60,000 nt of DNA from Symsagittifera roscoffensis (lineage: Eukaryota; Xenacoelomorpha; Acoela; Convolutidae): assembly GCF_963678635.1 (NCBI RefSeq), contig NC_087070.1:8778539-8838538 (forward strand), read 5' to 3'. Within the stretch, counting starts at the first letter, position 1. Each line of letters starts with the position of its first letter. Shown here piece after piece: positions 40,180 to 54,700 of the stretch. The translations under genes were made by a program, and so were the position numbers. Under the pieces are notes generated by a model that saw only the letters and a list, made by a program, of their open reading frames with translations, did no database searches and was not told where the DNA came from.

Positions 40180-42560
40180 TTTTTTGACAAACTTTAGGGC
40201 ATAGCTGATCATGCACCAAGGCCTCCTACAACGTCATGACTAAAAAACCCTTGATTTAAGATTCGACTAGGTTTTATTTTCGAGAAAAATCAATTTTCAA
40301 AAAATAGACAAGGAATCAAAACATTGAATTTTCTGATGATCATAAATTATTAGCAAAAAAATTGTATGTAACCGTTTTCAGGAGAGTTTCTCAACTCTTT
40401 CTTTTGATTGAAACAAAAATCGCACATTTTGGAGTGTAGTTGTTAGGAGAACTTATAAATAAAAAAACTGCCAAAAAATCGAAAACTTGAAGTTTCTGAG
40501 AATTTTTTTTTATCAAAAAGTAATTAAAAATCAAAAATTTCACCAATCCGAGATCCATAATTGTTCGTGTGATTATTTAGGGCATAGCTGTTTGTACAGG
40601 CGAGTTCCACATCACCTGTTATTTTGATTTAACCCAAAAAAAATCAGATTTTGGGGGGGCAACCTTTGATTGAAAGCAAAATCTTCAAAATATGGACAAA
40701 AAATCTTTATGAATTTTAGTAGGACAAAAAGTTTTGTGGTAAAAGAAGGCATAGCAGCTAATGCAGGCAATTTTCCCGAAACCCATTGTCTCCATTGAGC
40801 CCAAAAAAATGATTTTTCCGAGGATGAAATTTTTTTTGCAAAAAAATGGGCGTAGCTCTTAGTATAGTTTAGATCAATTGCGATACTACAAAAAGCATGG
40901 CAAGCTAGCAGACAGAAAAGGAAATGAGAGCCACTACGTCCAAACAAACGGAAAAATTTTCGAAGAAACCATACACATAATAAATTCAAAATGTTGCCTG
41001 GAATGATGTTCTATTTGCGCAAAACACGTCCAGAAACACATTCGACGGCATAAAATGAAAAAAAAAAGAAAAAATTACGAAGTCAAGCTTAGTAGAATTG
41101 CAAATTGCAGTGGTAAATGGAAGCATAGAAATGTGAAAGAATCATTACAATGAAAAGTTCATACTGCAAAAAAGTTCTAAGATATGGCAACTAAGCCTAG
41201 AAAACATAACCAGAAAAATAATAAGCCGACATATTATTTGAAACGGAGAATTTCTGGTTGAAAAAAAAAATTTCTCGGTCAGATTCGACCAAGAGAACCT
41301 TTGCCGTCCCAGGTGCTCTCGGTGCCTCCAGACTAAGTGTGGCAGAGACTCTTTACAATATGAATTGATTCTGAGCTAAGATACAAAGTGATTCTAATGA
41401 CCAAGTCTTTAACCCGAGAAAAGGTCAAATTTCCAACTTGATAACGCTTGCTAGTCGCTAAAGTCTCAGATCTGGGAGGGTGTTTTTCGAGAAAAAAAAG
41501 TTCTTTGAAAAAACTGTCAAAAAAATCAAAATTTCGACTTTTCCGAGAGCCATAATTGTTTTTGGAAACAAATATGTGCGTTTATCACAACCTGTTGATC
41601 CATTGAACCCAAAGTCAGATTTGAAAAGTAGTTTTTTTTCAAAACTATTTTGATTTTTTTGCACCTGATACAAGGGCAGTCGAAGCACTCCTTGATACAA
41701 GCAGTCGCTTTGATGTTGAAAAGTTAAAATAATTGGACTTCATTGCACCAAGTTTCCTAAGACTCGTATCAAGGAGATACTCAAACGACAAACCAAGCAA
41801 AATTTGGAGCAAAAAGTTTTTCTGGAAAATCAATTAACAAAAACTTTATCAAACAATCTGACCCAAGCCCTGATCAAACTTAGTTTTTGGAAAATGAGGA
41901 AAAAAACAAAATATGAGTCAAAAATTCTCTCGCAGATTTTTATCGTAGGCTGTAGAAATTGAGGCACAGTTAAAGGTGACTTTACAATGAGGTACAGTAT
42001 GAAATAACTTTCCAGTGGCAAGTCTTTTTTGCAAACCCGAAAATAAATTTTTCAGGAAAAAAAAATAAATTTTTTGAACATGATGAAAAAATTTCGAAGC
42101 GTCTTGAGAACAGAAAGAAAAACAAACAAATCCCATATAAATTCATTCCAATTGTTTTTATCAAACAGTAGCAAACTGTTTGAATTACATTAATCAACAT
42201 AATCTTTGGAAGGAATCTGCTTGAAAAGCATGCCAAATAAACGAAATTGCATTAGAAAAACAGAAAATCAGCCGACAAAAATCAGGACGAGTGCAAAGAC
42301 CAAAAAAAGCTACATTTTTTAAAATAAAATGTACTTGAGAAAATTAAGTTTACCTCAAATAAACTCAGAAGTTGTTTTAATTGATTTTGAAATCAACAGC
42401 AGCAGGAATTAGCTGCAAAATTTAAGTCTGAAGCAAAGTATTTAATGGGACAAAATATTGTTACCGATTACAAGTCACCTGTTCTCGCAAGTGAAAAGTT
42501 TTTTGAAAATCTCAAAGATTTTTTTTGAAAGTTTAGTCATTTTAATTTTTTGAAAAAGAA
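40180..42560 (+). repeat. Dispersed repeat, copy C
   Basis: Copy of the family at 1-2300. It carries the ~165-base modules (for example 40550, 41544 'gagaGCCATAAttgtttttgg'), the tRNA-like patch (41280-41335) and the 'tttacctcaaat' / 'ctcgcaagtgaaaag' end (42350-42500). No coding sequence is supported. Confidence 0.65.
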
Positions 42561-42879
42561 CTCTTCTTCAGAGAATTTAGAAGGCAGTCGGGACAATATA
42601 GCGTCTCCTTGACACAAATGTTTTTAGTATATTTGAAGAAAAAAATATATAGCATAAGAGTCAAGGAATGCAAATAAACAAAAAAATTGGGACTTCCAAT
42701 TGAAAAACTCTCATTTTTTGAGTTTCAAAAAATGGCCTTGAAGCTTTTTGAATTTCAAGATCAATTTTATTTTGGCATTTTTTGATAAGCTAACCCAATT
42801 TGAGAAAACTGCCTTGTTAGTTAAAATGTTTGTTTCGTTAGGATTTTCGATAAATAAATTCCAATTTCGAAACAGAAGT

Positions 42880-44350
42880 TTATCACATTTTCCTGATTTT
42901 TACGTTCCGCTGTTCAATAGTGGCGTTTGTCTTCATTTTAGCAAAAAAATGTCTGATTTTCAAAGGATTACAAAAATCAAAGTAGCTCGTGATATGTAAT
43001 TAATTCAAACCAATAGCTTATGGTGAAAAATGTGTTTTTTTTTGTATATTTATTTGATTAAATTTCGCATTTTTAGTTTTTTTTACTAAGATATCTTTTT
43101 TCACAGAAATGATTGATTGTAGGTTCAACAAAGATTGAGCAGCAAAAAGTTTTTATTAATTGCTTAAGGAGTTTACATCAAGATTCGGCAATTGCGGACT
43201 TAGAGGTTTCTTAAATCAAATTGACTATTGCTTGAGAGGTTCTGGAGATCATGGTTAGATTAAAGTTGTTTAGGTAGTCTTGTCAATTTTTCCATCTCCC
43301 AATTGCTATCGATATGAGCCTAAATCTTTCAGTCCTTTAGGGATACTTTTGACTTTATTGAAAGAGTAGTTGCCTCCTGAAGCTTCCGCGGAAATCATGG
43401 TTCCCAGATATCCCTTTAGCAACTTTGTAGCATTTTAAGTCACAGCAGAAATTTCAAACATCGCTTTTTTGTTCATTCTTTTTTGATATACTGGAATCAA
43501 GGGCCGAGCGGAAAACATCCCAAAAACATTTGTCGACCTTCATTAAGCCGAAAACGAAACATTAGTCATATACAATTTCGTTAATACGTTAATGAATGAT
43601 AAAAAATTTCAAAATTGTTATTTGGCTGGGAAATTCGATAATTAAATTTAATTTTTGAAACTAGAAATCAATCAGGTTTTTTGTGACTTTTATGTATTCG
43701 CTGTTTTATAGTGGAGTTTGTTTGTCTTAGTTTTAGCAAAAGAAATGACCTGATTTTATCTGTAAGAAATTCAAGTGAAAAGTTGATGATGAAAAAGTTT
43801 ATGCCTATTATATAGCGTTTTGATATAACTTCACGGTTCTAAGCTTTTTTTATTATGATAATCTTATCAATCGAAATGATTGCTAGTAGCTTCGACAAAG
43901 ACTGATCCGCGAAAAAATTTTTTGTGTTTGTTTCAGAAATTTACATCAAGAATTGGCAATTGTGGACTTAGAGGTTTCTTAAATCAATTGACTTAAGAGG
44001 ATTAGATATTTGTTAAGATGACAATTTTGTCATGTTTTCAAACAACCGCTTGCTATCGATATGAGCTCGAAATTGTCAGTCAATTTGGGATATTTTTTGT
44101 CTTTATTATGAGAGTAGTTGCTTCCTAATTCTTCAGCGGAAATTATGGTTCCCAGATACAACCGCAGCAACTTTTGTAGCATTTTATGTTACAGCAAAAA
44201 CTTCAAACATCAGGTTTTTGCTTCAAAAATTTATGATTCACTGATCAGATAATCTTTTGATGAGATGCCCGCAAGTTTGGTTTTTCTACATTACTTTTTT
44301 AAGCAAAACTACAAGCCGATCACATTTTCCCTGGCCTTTACACTTTTACT
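42880..44350 (+). repeat. Two further ~0.65-0.8 kb units with the 310-bp repeat
   Basis: 'ctgttc(a/g)atagtgg.gtttg.ctt' near 42910, 43700 and 44350 marks the unit edges. The 310-bp sequence of 39115-39425 recurs at 43190-43500 and 43965-44250. This is a diverged tandem pair, with the third copy displaced to 39 kb. Confidence 0.55.
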
Positions 44351-44626
44351 GTTCGATAATGGATTTTGCTTGCATTTTAACAAAAAAAATGAACTGAACT
44401 TCCAGATATCTAAAGTGAAAACTCGAAAGTATTTTCGAGCATGAACAATTTTGAGACGTATTGAAAAAAAAACGAAAAATTTCCTCGACTTAATAAGAGT
44501 CTGATCTACGTACATCGCCTCTTAGTCATTGGATTTGATTGCGCTAATTTTCTTAACACTCGCACCAAGGCGTCAAACCTAATGTCAAACCAATCCAAAC
44601 TTGGAGCGCTTTTTTATTGCTTTTGG

Positions 44627-44825
44627 GACTTTAATTTAAATCGCATAAAACCAAATAAATTCATTTAATTCCGGAACTTAATGGGAATTTAATTTGCATC
44701 GCATAAAATCAAATACTTTCATTTTTTTCCGGAACTTATTTGGAATTTAGGTTGCATCGCATAAAATCAAATCATTTCAATTTTTTCATAAACTTAATTG
44801 GAATTTAATTTAAAACGCATATACC
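44627..44825 (+). repeat. 58-bp tandem repeat, about 3.4 units
   Basis: 'gcataaaa(t/c)caaat' recurs at 44643, 44701 and 44759 (period 58), with 'tccggaactta' and 'ggaatttaattt' in each unit. A detached partial unit is at 45103-45125. Confidence 0.75.
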
Positions 44826-45639
44826 AGCGAATTTAGGGGGGGGAGGGCATTTTGAGAGGGGAGCGCGCTACAAAAAATAACGCAATTTTTTGGTCAAAAT
44901 TTTCCAAAAATCGCTTTTTGGCGTTTTTTTTTCTCAAAATTTTGCCTGCGGCGCAGAAAATTTGTTAAAAATGGGGTCTTTATAGTGTTTTACGAGAGCT
45001 CAGAAAATCAATAATTTGGACGACCTACAAAAAAAGGTCGACAATATTTTCTCGAGAAAACCATAGATTGCTTCTCGAGAAAACCATAGATCCGCCCCTG
45101 AACGCATAAAACCAAATCATTTCATTTTAGGTTTCAACTTGGATTGTTCGGGCTTCTCTTCATTCGCAACCCTAAGATTTTTTGATCAAGTAAGAAGCAT
45201 AACTCTCAATTCGATTTATGAAAGTTTCATGAAGATAACGCTATTCTCATTAGAAATTACTTCTGGAAAATCAATTAACGAAAACATTATCATAAAATTA
45301 TACACAAGCCCTCAAAATACTTACATTGATACTTAAATAACACGCAACTTTTAACGATATGGATTTGAAACATACGAAGACATTATTAAGAAATTTGGCC
45401 AAATCACGGACAAGACCCTTTAAATAAAATTCAGTAGGGAGGCTTGCAAGGTTGCATTAATTCTTAAGCTTTTCAGGAAAAAACATTTAAGAGCACCGGT
45501 TGTGTTTTAACGCATTAAGCTTTCTTTACAGTTCAATTTCAGGTATAACTAGCCCAAAACTTTCACTAGTTTAACAATCAGGGTTCATCGATATTCTCAA
45601 AAATTAGCAATAAATGATGGACTTGAGTTCTTGGAATGA
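44826..45639. other. AT-rich intergenic stretch
   Basis: No gene seen. It contains a G-run (44838-44846), and 'ttctcgagaaaaccatagat' is duplicated at 45049 and 45074. The HYOU1 transcript end is expected at the right margin. Confidence 0.45.
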
Positions 45640-45645
45640 TTTATT
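45640..45645 (-). promoter_or_regulatory. Candidate poly(A) signal of HYOU1
   Basis: AATAAA on the minus strand, about 150 bases after the HYOU1 stop codon (45796-45798). Confidence 0.5.
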
Positions 45646-45795
45646 CAGCTCCTAATGGTGTTATTTTTTTTAGTTGTAATCAACTTCAAAGCATTTTTAT
45701 CTGCTTCACAAAAAGTTGAAAAGTCCTTAACAATTAAATAGTCCAGGTGATGGAAGTCACTTTGTTACAACAATTCAGTTTACAATTCTTTCAAA

Positions 45796-48700
45796 TCACA
45801 AATCAGTTCTCGGAGTCGAGTCGTCGTTTTCCGATGGTTCGTTAGGTTGTTCAGTTGCGCTTTCCGGTGTCTCCGGATCCGCGCCAGGTAGCTCCAGTGT
45901 CTCTGGTTTCTCATCTGCCTCGGTTTTCTTTTCCCCGGAATCTTCGGCTGATTTTTCTTCTTCTTCTTCATTATCTTCTTCCACATCCGGACCATCTGTG
46001 GAATTTTTCTCCGGCGCTTTTGTAGTTTTTGGCTTAGGTTTTGCATATCTCATTTTATTCACTAGGTACATCAAATCTCGTTCTAAGTTTGAGTATTTCG
46101 CTTTCATATCTGAAACCAAAACTGGCGGCATGTCGTGTGGATTCGCCTCTTCAATCGTCTTCAAACTTTCTTTCAAAAAACCTTGAGTTTCTATCAAAGA
46201 CTTGTTCAGAGTTTCTATTTCAACAGGTGTGAAAATCTGCGAATCTTCGGGCATTTTTGACGAAATATTCAAAAATGTTTCAGTTCGGTTGATTATATCA
46301 AGCAAGGCTGCGACAACTTTTGGACGCTCCGACATTTCTTGAAGTCTTGTGAAAACGGGCTTAAATTCTTTCTTCAGTTCGGCTAATTTCGCTTTGTACT
46401 CGACTGAACTGAGTCCGATTCCTTCGTCATAAAGCCATTCGGATGCTGCCGATAATTTTCCGAACAGTTCAGCTCGCTCGGTTTCCGAAGTAACTTTAGC
46501 TGCATTTTCGTTATCATCCAACTTTTCCTGTTGTCCAATAATAAAAGACTCCAAATCGTTCAAGGCTTTTGCTGTTTCTAATTTTTCCTGATCACGCAAA
46601 GTGAGTTGTGTCAATTTTTCTTTTGATTTTTTAATGTCAGCTTCAGTCATCAGAATTGAATCTTTAATTTCAATTGTGAATTTCAAATTTTCTTTTACTG
46701 GGACTAATTTCTCTTCAACTTTCTTTTCAATTATTTCGGTCGGAACTTCAGTTCCATTTTTAGTTTCAGTATCATTCGAAGATGTTTTATTTTCAGTCGT
46801 TTCTTTGCTTTCGGTCGGTTTCTCAGTTTCGGTTGAGTCCTTCTTTTCCTTTTCTTCCTCCTGTTTTTCTGGCTTTTCATCTGGAATATCTTCAGATGGT
46901 TGATCACTCTCTCCCTCTCCCTCTCCTTCGCCTTTCTTTTCTTTGTTTCCGAAGAAATTCGATATCGAATCTGTCAACTTCTCAATCGTGCTTTTCTCTG
47001 ATTTTACGGTAACATTTTTCTCTTCGAAAACAACTTTCTCGAAATTACTTTCAATGCCTACAATTTCAATCATGCCGCTATCGTCGAGCTTGAAATGTGC
47101 TTTAACCCCTTTATCGGTGACATTCTCTTCTTTCATATTTTTATCGTAAATCTCTTTAACTCCGCTAACGGCAACTGTCGCCAAATTAGTCGGACCTAAT
47201 CTTGAGAGCTCCGATTCTGGCACAAAATTCAAATTCGAGTATTTCATCGAAAATGAAAAATCATCGTTCATTCTATTAAACGTCATCGCTTTTTTGATGG
47301 GATATGCGTTCATTTTATTGAAAATAGTTCGATCTACACTTTTTATTTTTGTTTGCCCGTCACTTTCGTCGGTGTAAACTCTATCGAATGAGACATCGAT
47401 TGGAAAAACAGAAGCATCTTTGGCAACAAATCGTTTCACTCTAAAAGCCGAGCTCAAAAACGCAGCCTGATATACTGAGCCTAACGCTGCTGCTTCATCT
47501 GCGTTGATATTTTTCGAAATCTCTTTCTTTCCATCCAAGATTTCTAGGAGTTTGTCTTGGACTCTCGGAACCCTGAAGCTTCCTCCGAAAACTATGAACG
47601 ATTCTATATTTTCCAATGAAATGTCTGCCATTTTCAAAGCCATATCAATAGGTTCTTTTACTCGTTCATACAAATCTGCGCAAAGCTCATCCATAATAGT
47701 TCTCGTAACTTGACATCTAAAATCTTGCTCTTCATGCAAGCCTTCCACCTGCGCATAATGCTCTGTATTTGCACTCAAAACCTGCTTAACTCTGTTTGCT
47801 TCTTTTAGCAATTTTGCCATCGCTTTCGGCGACTCTTTAATCGGAACTGAGGTCTTTTTCTGCTTGGTGAACTGTTCGGCTAGGTAGTCCCTCAGTCTGA
47901 AGTCGAACTCTGACCCGCCCAGTTTTCTGTCGTATCCGAACCCTCTGATGTAGAGGTGGGGATGCAACTCAGCTTTTCCATTTTCAATTATTTTATCCGT
48001 TTTGTACTCCACTACCGAAGCCTAAACAAATCAAATTGTAAATACTCGTCAAAATCTCAGGAAAATTGTCGAAATTCAGATAATCTCCTTTTTACAGTAA
48101 CGCAGCAGTGATCTTTGATATAAATTTCAAGAAATACACAGAGCGGAAAATGATGTAACAAATTGACACATATCGATATAGCACCCTTACGAGGCATGGT
48201 TGTGATCTTCAAACTTATAATAACAATTTTTGAAGTGGCATCCAAAACAGAGAACCATTTTCACCGTGACTTATCATCTTAGAGTTACGTGATGATGAAA
48301 ACGTTTCATAATTTTGAATCCCACTTCTAACATTAACATTACAAGGTTAAAGATCACAATCTTGCCTAGCAATTATCTTTTTATCGACGTTTGACGATCT
48401 GTATTCAGATTTCCAAGTATAGAAAATTTGTGAAAAAAGCGCCGTAGCATAATTAATTGAATACAATAATTAGTCATGCAAGAATTCGTTTGGTACCTTG
48501 GTGGCACTGGCGCCCATATCGAAGAACATGATGTGAGTGGAGGTGTCCTTGAACTCGTCCCTCCTGAAGATACCATAGTTCAAGGCCACGGCCGCATTGT
48601 CCGACATCAGCTGCAGTAACTTCAGACCACTACACAGCAAAACAAAGCAAAAATTAGGCAACTGACAATTGAAACAGAGTAATGCACGCAAAGAAAAAAA

Positions 48701-51700
48701 CTTGCGAAAGAAAAAATAGATGCCCGTAAAAATCTTTGAATTTCACGAACAAATTATGATTGGCGCTTTTTTGATAAAATTAACCCAATTGGAGAAAGCT
48801 AGATCAATATGTAAAGTTTTCATTCCGCTGGAAAATCTATAAATCTAGTGAAGTTTGCCTTCCTTTCAACAAATGAACTGAACCTGAAACAAAAATCAAA
48901 GTCCAACCACAAAAAAACAAATTCTAGCCTGAAAACCAAAAAAAAATCACCACGACCTATTGAGTACTTACTACATTCATTACTCTTAAGAAACAACAAT
49001 TATTATGATAATTTTATTTGTTCCCTATAGCTTGAATATCTGAGATCACCAGAATTACTGTGAATTACTATAGACAAACCGACAGACTAGTGCTGATTTA
49101 AATTAACCGAACAAAACGCGTTAAACTTGAAATTTAAAACCCGTTTTTCTCAAATTGAGTTGAGTTTAGGTGAAAATTTATAAGGACAAAACTTGCTTAA
49201 AATTTTAGCAGAATTAATAAGGTGCAATTTATTTTGCGAAATTCGGGCCCGAAATTTTACCCCAAAAATGGGTCATTTTGGCTTTTTTTTACTTAATCAA
49301 AAACTACGCCAAAATACTCGGACGATCACAGACATAATTATATCAAAGTGAGCCCCTTACGTAGCCCAACAAATTTTAAGAAGGGTATTTTCTCCAAAAA
49401 ATATTGCAAATTGTTTAAAAATTGTTTTTAAATAAAAAATTGGTATTTCATATAGTAAAAACGACCTTTTTTGTCTATCAAACAAAAATAAAATATTTTA
49501 TACAATTTTTTGGAGGTTATGCCCCTCTTAAAGTTTGTTGGGCTACGTAAGGGGCTCACTTTGATATAATTATGTCTGTGATCGTCCGAGTATTTTTGGC
49601 GTAATTTTTGATTAAGTAAAAAAAAGCCAAAATGACCCATTTTTGGGGTAAAATTTCGGGCCCGAATTTCGCAAAATAAATTACACCTTATTAATTCTGC
49701 TAACATTTTAAGCAAGTTTTGTTCTCATAAATTTTCACCTAAACTCAACTCAATTTGAGAAAAACGGGTTTTAAATTTAAACGTTAACCCGTTTTGTCCG
49801 GTTAATTTAAATCAGCACTGTATTTCGTAAAAAATGAAATTCATGCATCTGTTGCTTTCATTTCGATTGAGAACATAGCCAACAGACAACTGAAAAATTA
49901 CCAGTGAACAAGAAAAATGAGAAAGCGACCGATCAAAGAAAAACAAAGCCGAAATGCTCTTCTAGAAACTTTTATCATTTTCGAAAAACTTTTATTACCG
50001 ACACAAATTTTTGAAAACAAAAATATTGGAAAGCTGGGCCAAAATGTAAAATTTTTCCGCCCGCTAGGAAATCTAAACACTTAACTACACTATCAAAAAC
50101 TTAAAGTCAATTACGTTTTTCCGCCATTTTCCCTTGTTGTTGGACGAGGTAATTTTCCCTTTTAGAAAATGAAATTAAATCGAACAAATTCAAAATTCAA
50201 ACCGCGAAAAATTAATCTTGATCGTGAACACCTTACATTCTCTTTAAAAAAACCGCACGACCTAAATAAGTGCTTTGATCACTTTTTTCATTGACGCTTA
50301 ACATAAATACAAGCTGGTATGTCTAAAGGGTCTAGGGATTTTAGCAGACCGGTTTTTTAGCTGACTCAGAACAATTATGAAGTCAGATAGCTAACTTCAA
50401 ACGCGGCATTGGCGATTAGCGACCGCTTGCTCCGCTGCGCTTCAATTCAACAAGTGTTTTTGTGCGCGTAAATCTTTATTTTGCCGATAATTTAGACTGT
50501 TGCGTTTTTGAAGTTGTCTGAGCGTCTTTTTGAGCCTGCCAATCAATCATCCATCAGTTTATAACGCTGGTCTGCTAAAAGACTCACTTTTCACTTTTTA
50601 TGCTAAACGATCGGTCTCCATGTCTAAACTACAACTTGAGAAAACAACTAACCAAATCTCCACTGCATTTTTCACAGCTCTCCTCTCCGCTTGTGTGAAG
50701 TAAGCAGGCACAGTCACAATGGCACTCGTGACGTAGTCCTGGGCGAAGTCACTGGCCAAGTTTCTGGAGTTATTCAACAACATGGCTAGTAGTTCTTCCA
50801 CTGTGTAGAAGGCGTCTTCGTTTAGCTTAAACTGGACTGTGTCTCTTTCTGTGGCCACTAATTTGTGGTGTGGGAATCGTGACTTGTATGTCTCTACTGT
50901 AGGATGGTCTATGGGCTTGCCTGATAAAAGAAGACAAAATCGTCAATTAACGATATTTTGCGTCGCTATTTTATACGTCTTGTGATAAAACTCAGATCAA
51001 ATTCAACGTAATAGGTTGTCTCAATTTAGCCAATATTTTCAACAAGTAAGATAATCATTAATAGAAGTTTCGATTGAAAACAAAATACATTAAACTAACA
51101 TTAAATGAACTATTTTCAAAATTGAATGCGGAACTTTTGGAATTGGGAAAAAATCAGCGCTGACTTCCAGACAAACACGAAAGAAGGTTAGCCAAATACT
51201 AATTTAAGCAAACAGTGAACACACAGCTACAAACACCTAGAACCAAAATAACATCATTAGAAATAAAACTTTCCAATCTCATGAAGTCAGTTTTGGGGAA
51301 ACAGTCGAAAACACCCAAAAGCCACCAGAACCATTCATTATAAAAAATAACAATGAATTACAAAGTCTTTGGACCTAGCTGAAGATCTAACCTATCAAGT
51401 CGAGGAAGTGTGTGAACATGGTGTTTGGCTTTCTAATTCCCGCATTCATGGCGGGGTCTCCGAAGAGTCTCTCGTCAGACTTGAGAGTGACAACTGTGGG
51501 GGTCTTCCTCTTCGACTCACTGTTCAACACTATCTCCATCGGCACTCCCGGTTTCACCAGTCCAATCTAAACAACCGTCAGCAGTGAAATCCCGTTAAAA
51601 AAGTAAAGCCGATTTTTTTTTAAAAATTAACCAATTAAAACATTTTTAACCAAATCGGTTTAACCAATTTTGCTTTTAAACATTGATAAAACAAACTATC

Positions 51701-54700
51701 TGTAGAATGACTTTCCCAAGCATGAAAATTGATTCTGTATAAAATGAGCATTTCATGAAATCGCGCAAATTTCGCGGTTTCTACATTTTTGTACGCGAGA
51801 TTGCAATTGTATTTTGGTAATTGCTTAAATTAATGTTTCAATTCAATGTAGCCTAATTGTTGTGATAAACTTATTAAATTGACCGTTCAAATTGACATCT
51901 AGTGTGTTTTCATATCATATGCGCGCTGGGCTTTTCTCTTCTGATTATCTTACCAAATCTCGCCGTCCCAGCCGTTGGCGAGTGCAGCTTCCCTGGTGTA
52001 TCTAGACGCAAGACGGAGTGAGCAAGTGTAACTACCCTTCAACAACACCACAGTTGTACCGTTCCCACCTATCAATTTTTCATTTTTTTTAACTCTCAGA
52101 TTTAAATTTAACTCTTTGATTCATTGCCCAACCAACCCCCTATCTTTCTACTTAAGAGCTTCTCCATTGCCTTCGGTGTCTGTGTTTCAGGTGGATGCCC
52201 CGATTCCAGGCAAGGCGCACGCCTGAATTTTCACAGAAGCTTGTAATTGGCACATCAAGGATGAGATATATCAAACCAGCTCTAGTAAAATCTACAATTC
52301 ACTCTTACTGCGGCGCCACACTCCAAGATCTGTATGAAACAGTTTTACAAAACATACCAAAGCATAATACAGTAACAATTATCGCCGGGTTTAATGACAA
52401 TAGGCTGCATCCTAGAGAAGTTGAGCTAAAGTGGAAAAACTTATTCATCTAATTACAAAAAAGTTTCGGCCCAAAACCTTAATCATCCCTAAAACAATCC
52501 AGAGCTCCGATAACAATGATGTTAGTCGCAAACTCTTTATTCATAACCATGAGCTGTTTAACTTGGATTGTTCATCCACAAACACTCATTGTTTCGCCTA
52601 ATCTCAACTTAAACCTAGCCCAACTTAAATCTAATCCGAGCCTAATCTCAACTTAAATCTAACTCATATGTTATGCCGAGACGGCATCCGCTTCTCGTTA
52701 TTTGGTAGTGAATTCTTTACAAATTTCCTTGCTATATTATTTCTAAATTCGCTTGATAATCTGGCGATACCATTCCTCCTCACACAATGTCCGATCAAAC
52801 ACATTTTATCATATGTAACAACCACCTACGCGGCCGTGGAATTTGTTGCACAACATGCGCAGCCTACATTCATGTAAAATCCATCTGCCTTAACCGAGGC
52901 AGCGACCACGATGACAATTTCCGCTTCATTTGCAGCGCCTTCCTGATTACAGACAACACTACAAGTGACATCCAAGTCCCTCCAACTCAGCCTCAACAAG
53001 CTACTTCGACTAAAATCCTGCAATTGCAAGCAGCAACAAAACTGTAACAGCCACACCCGACCCCTGGTGAAATCCCACACCTGAAAAAATAAAATAAGAA
53101 CAATCTACAGCCAAGTAGTGCACTGGAAACCAGTCTTCATGAATCCTCGCAAAGAACAGTTACGTTTAGCTTTATAGAAACTCTAAATAGAACCTTCAAC
53201 TCGTTAATTGAAACACGAGACAAAACGTACGCAATGCACGCAACAATGATATTCCCTCAAACTCACCTCATGCTATGCAAAACCAAATCGGATAGTGATG
53301 AATCGAACTCCAAAACCATAGCAAGAAAGCTTAAGCGATAACATAAGGGCAAACTGGACGAACTTTTTAATGAGGGAAAAGCGCTGCAAATGAAGATGGT
53401 AAAAAGTAAGAAAAAGTAGAAACTGAAGCACAGCAATTTAATAAATTAATGATCACTGGAAAAATATCGAGTGCTATTGCTGAACTAACTGATACCTCCA
53501 AGTGAGTTCTCTCACTCGAGGAAACGTCAATGGTCAAACTGTTGAGCAAATCCTCATTGAGAAACACCCTCACACGGAGCCTATGAACAGCAACTATATA
53601 ACATCATGCTCCGAAGATACAATCCCTTTCCATTCATCCACTTTCGACCAAATAAACGCTCAGAAAATTAGTAAGGCTGCCATGACAACACCTGGTTCTA
53701 AGTGCTTTAAAAGCGAACTTAAACCTCGGATCGAATTACCAACTATTCCTTGGCCAAAAATGTGGCATCGAATATGCAAATCATACGCTTAGGAAGCAAT
53801 ACGAGAAAACAGATTCCGATGCAATATTACTGAAAGACGCTAAAAATGCATCTTACTTCCAGAACCGGAACCTGGCTTTGAAAAACATTGCAAATATATG
53901 CCCATCTATACTACCCGCTATACAGAACGCATACTCTAATCCATTCATACTCTTCGTAAAATAAAAAAGTTATCCTATCTAGAGAAGTAACCACTCAATG
54001 GGACCCATTAGCAATGCCGACGCACGGGCTAGCCACTTTACTTTTAATGAAACTAGTCAACGATAACAGCTTAACTCGGAAATGGTATGCACACGATGGG
54101 AACGCAGTCGGAAATTTGAAAAGCCTGCGAACAGTTCTTGGCAACATTATCAAACAATAAAAATATTTTGGATATCATGTAAACGCATCGAAATGCTAGC
54201 TTATTGTGAAAGATGAAAAACACAATGAGGCGATAAAAGTATTCAAAAATACCGACATTGAAATGAAGAAAGGGACCAGAGTACTCGGTTCTGTCATAGG
54301 ATCCGAGACTGAAAGTAGAACTTTCTTAAAAACTCAGAAGATCAAACAAAATACTGCAAAAAACTTGCCAAGATCGTAAAAACGTCACCACAAAACGTGT
54401 ACACCAAGGGGGTACAAGAAAAATAATCGTTTTTAGCTAGAACTACCCCCAATACCAGAAAACATGTAGGCCTGCGAGAAGATACTGCAGGAAAATCTCA
54501 TTCCAAATTTCATTGGTAAAGATAATATTAGCCATCAACTTAGAGACATCGCTTCTTTGCCACTAAAAATGGGTGGTCTAAAAATCAAGCTACCTTCTGA
54601 CAATGAGAACTTATTAGAATTCTCAAATAAAACATCGTCAGTCTTAGACACAAACGACCCATTAACAGCTATATCGGAGCAAGAAAAAATCTATACAAAA

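Noticed and set aside
49428-49715. 95-codon minus frame resembling frames at 56951-57187 and 57189-57470
   Set aside because: The similarity comes from the MITE arms. The same sequence is read from both arms in both copies, as expected for a palindrome rather than a gene.
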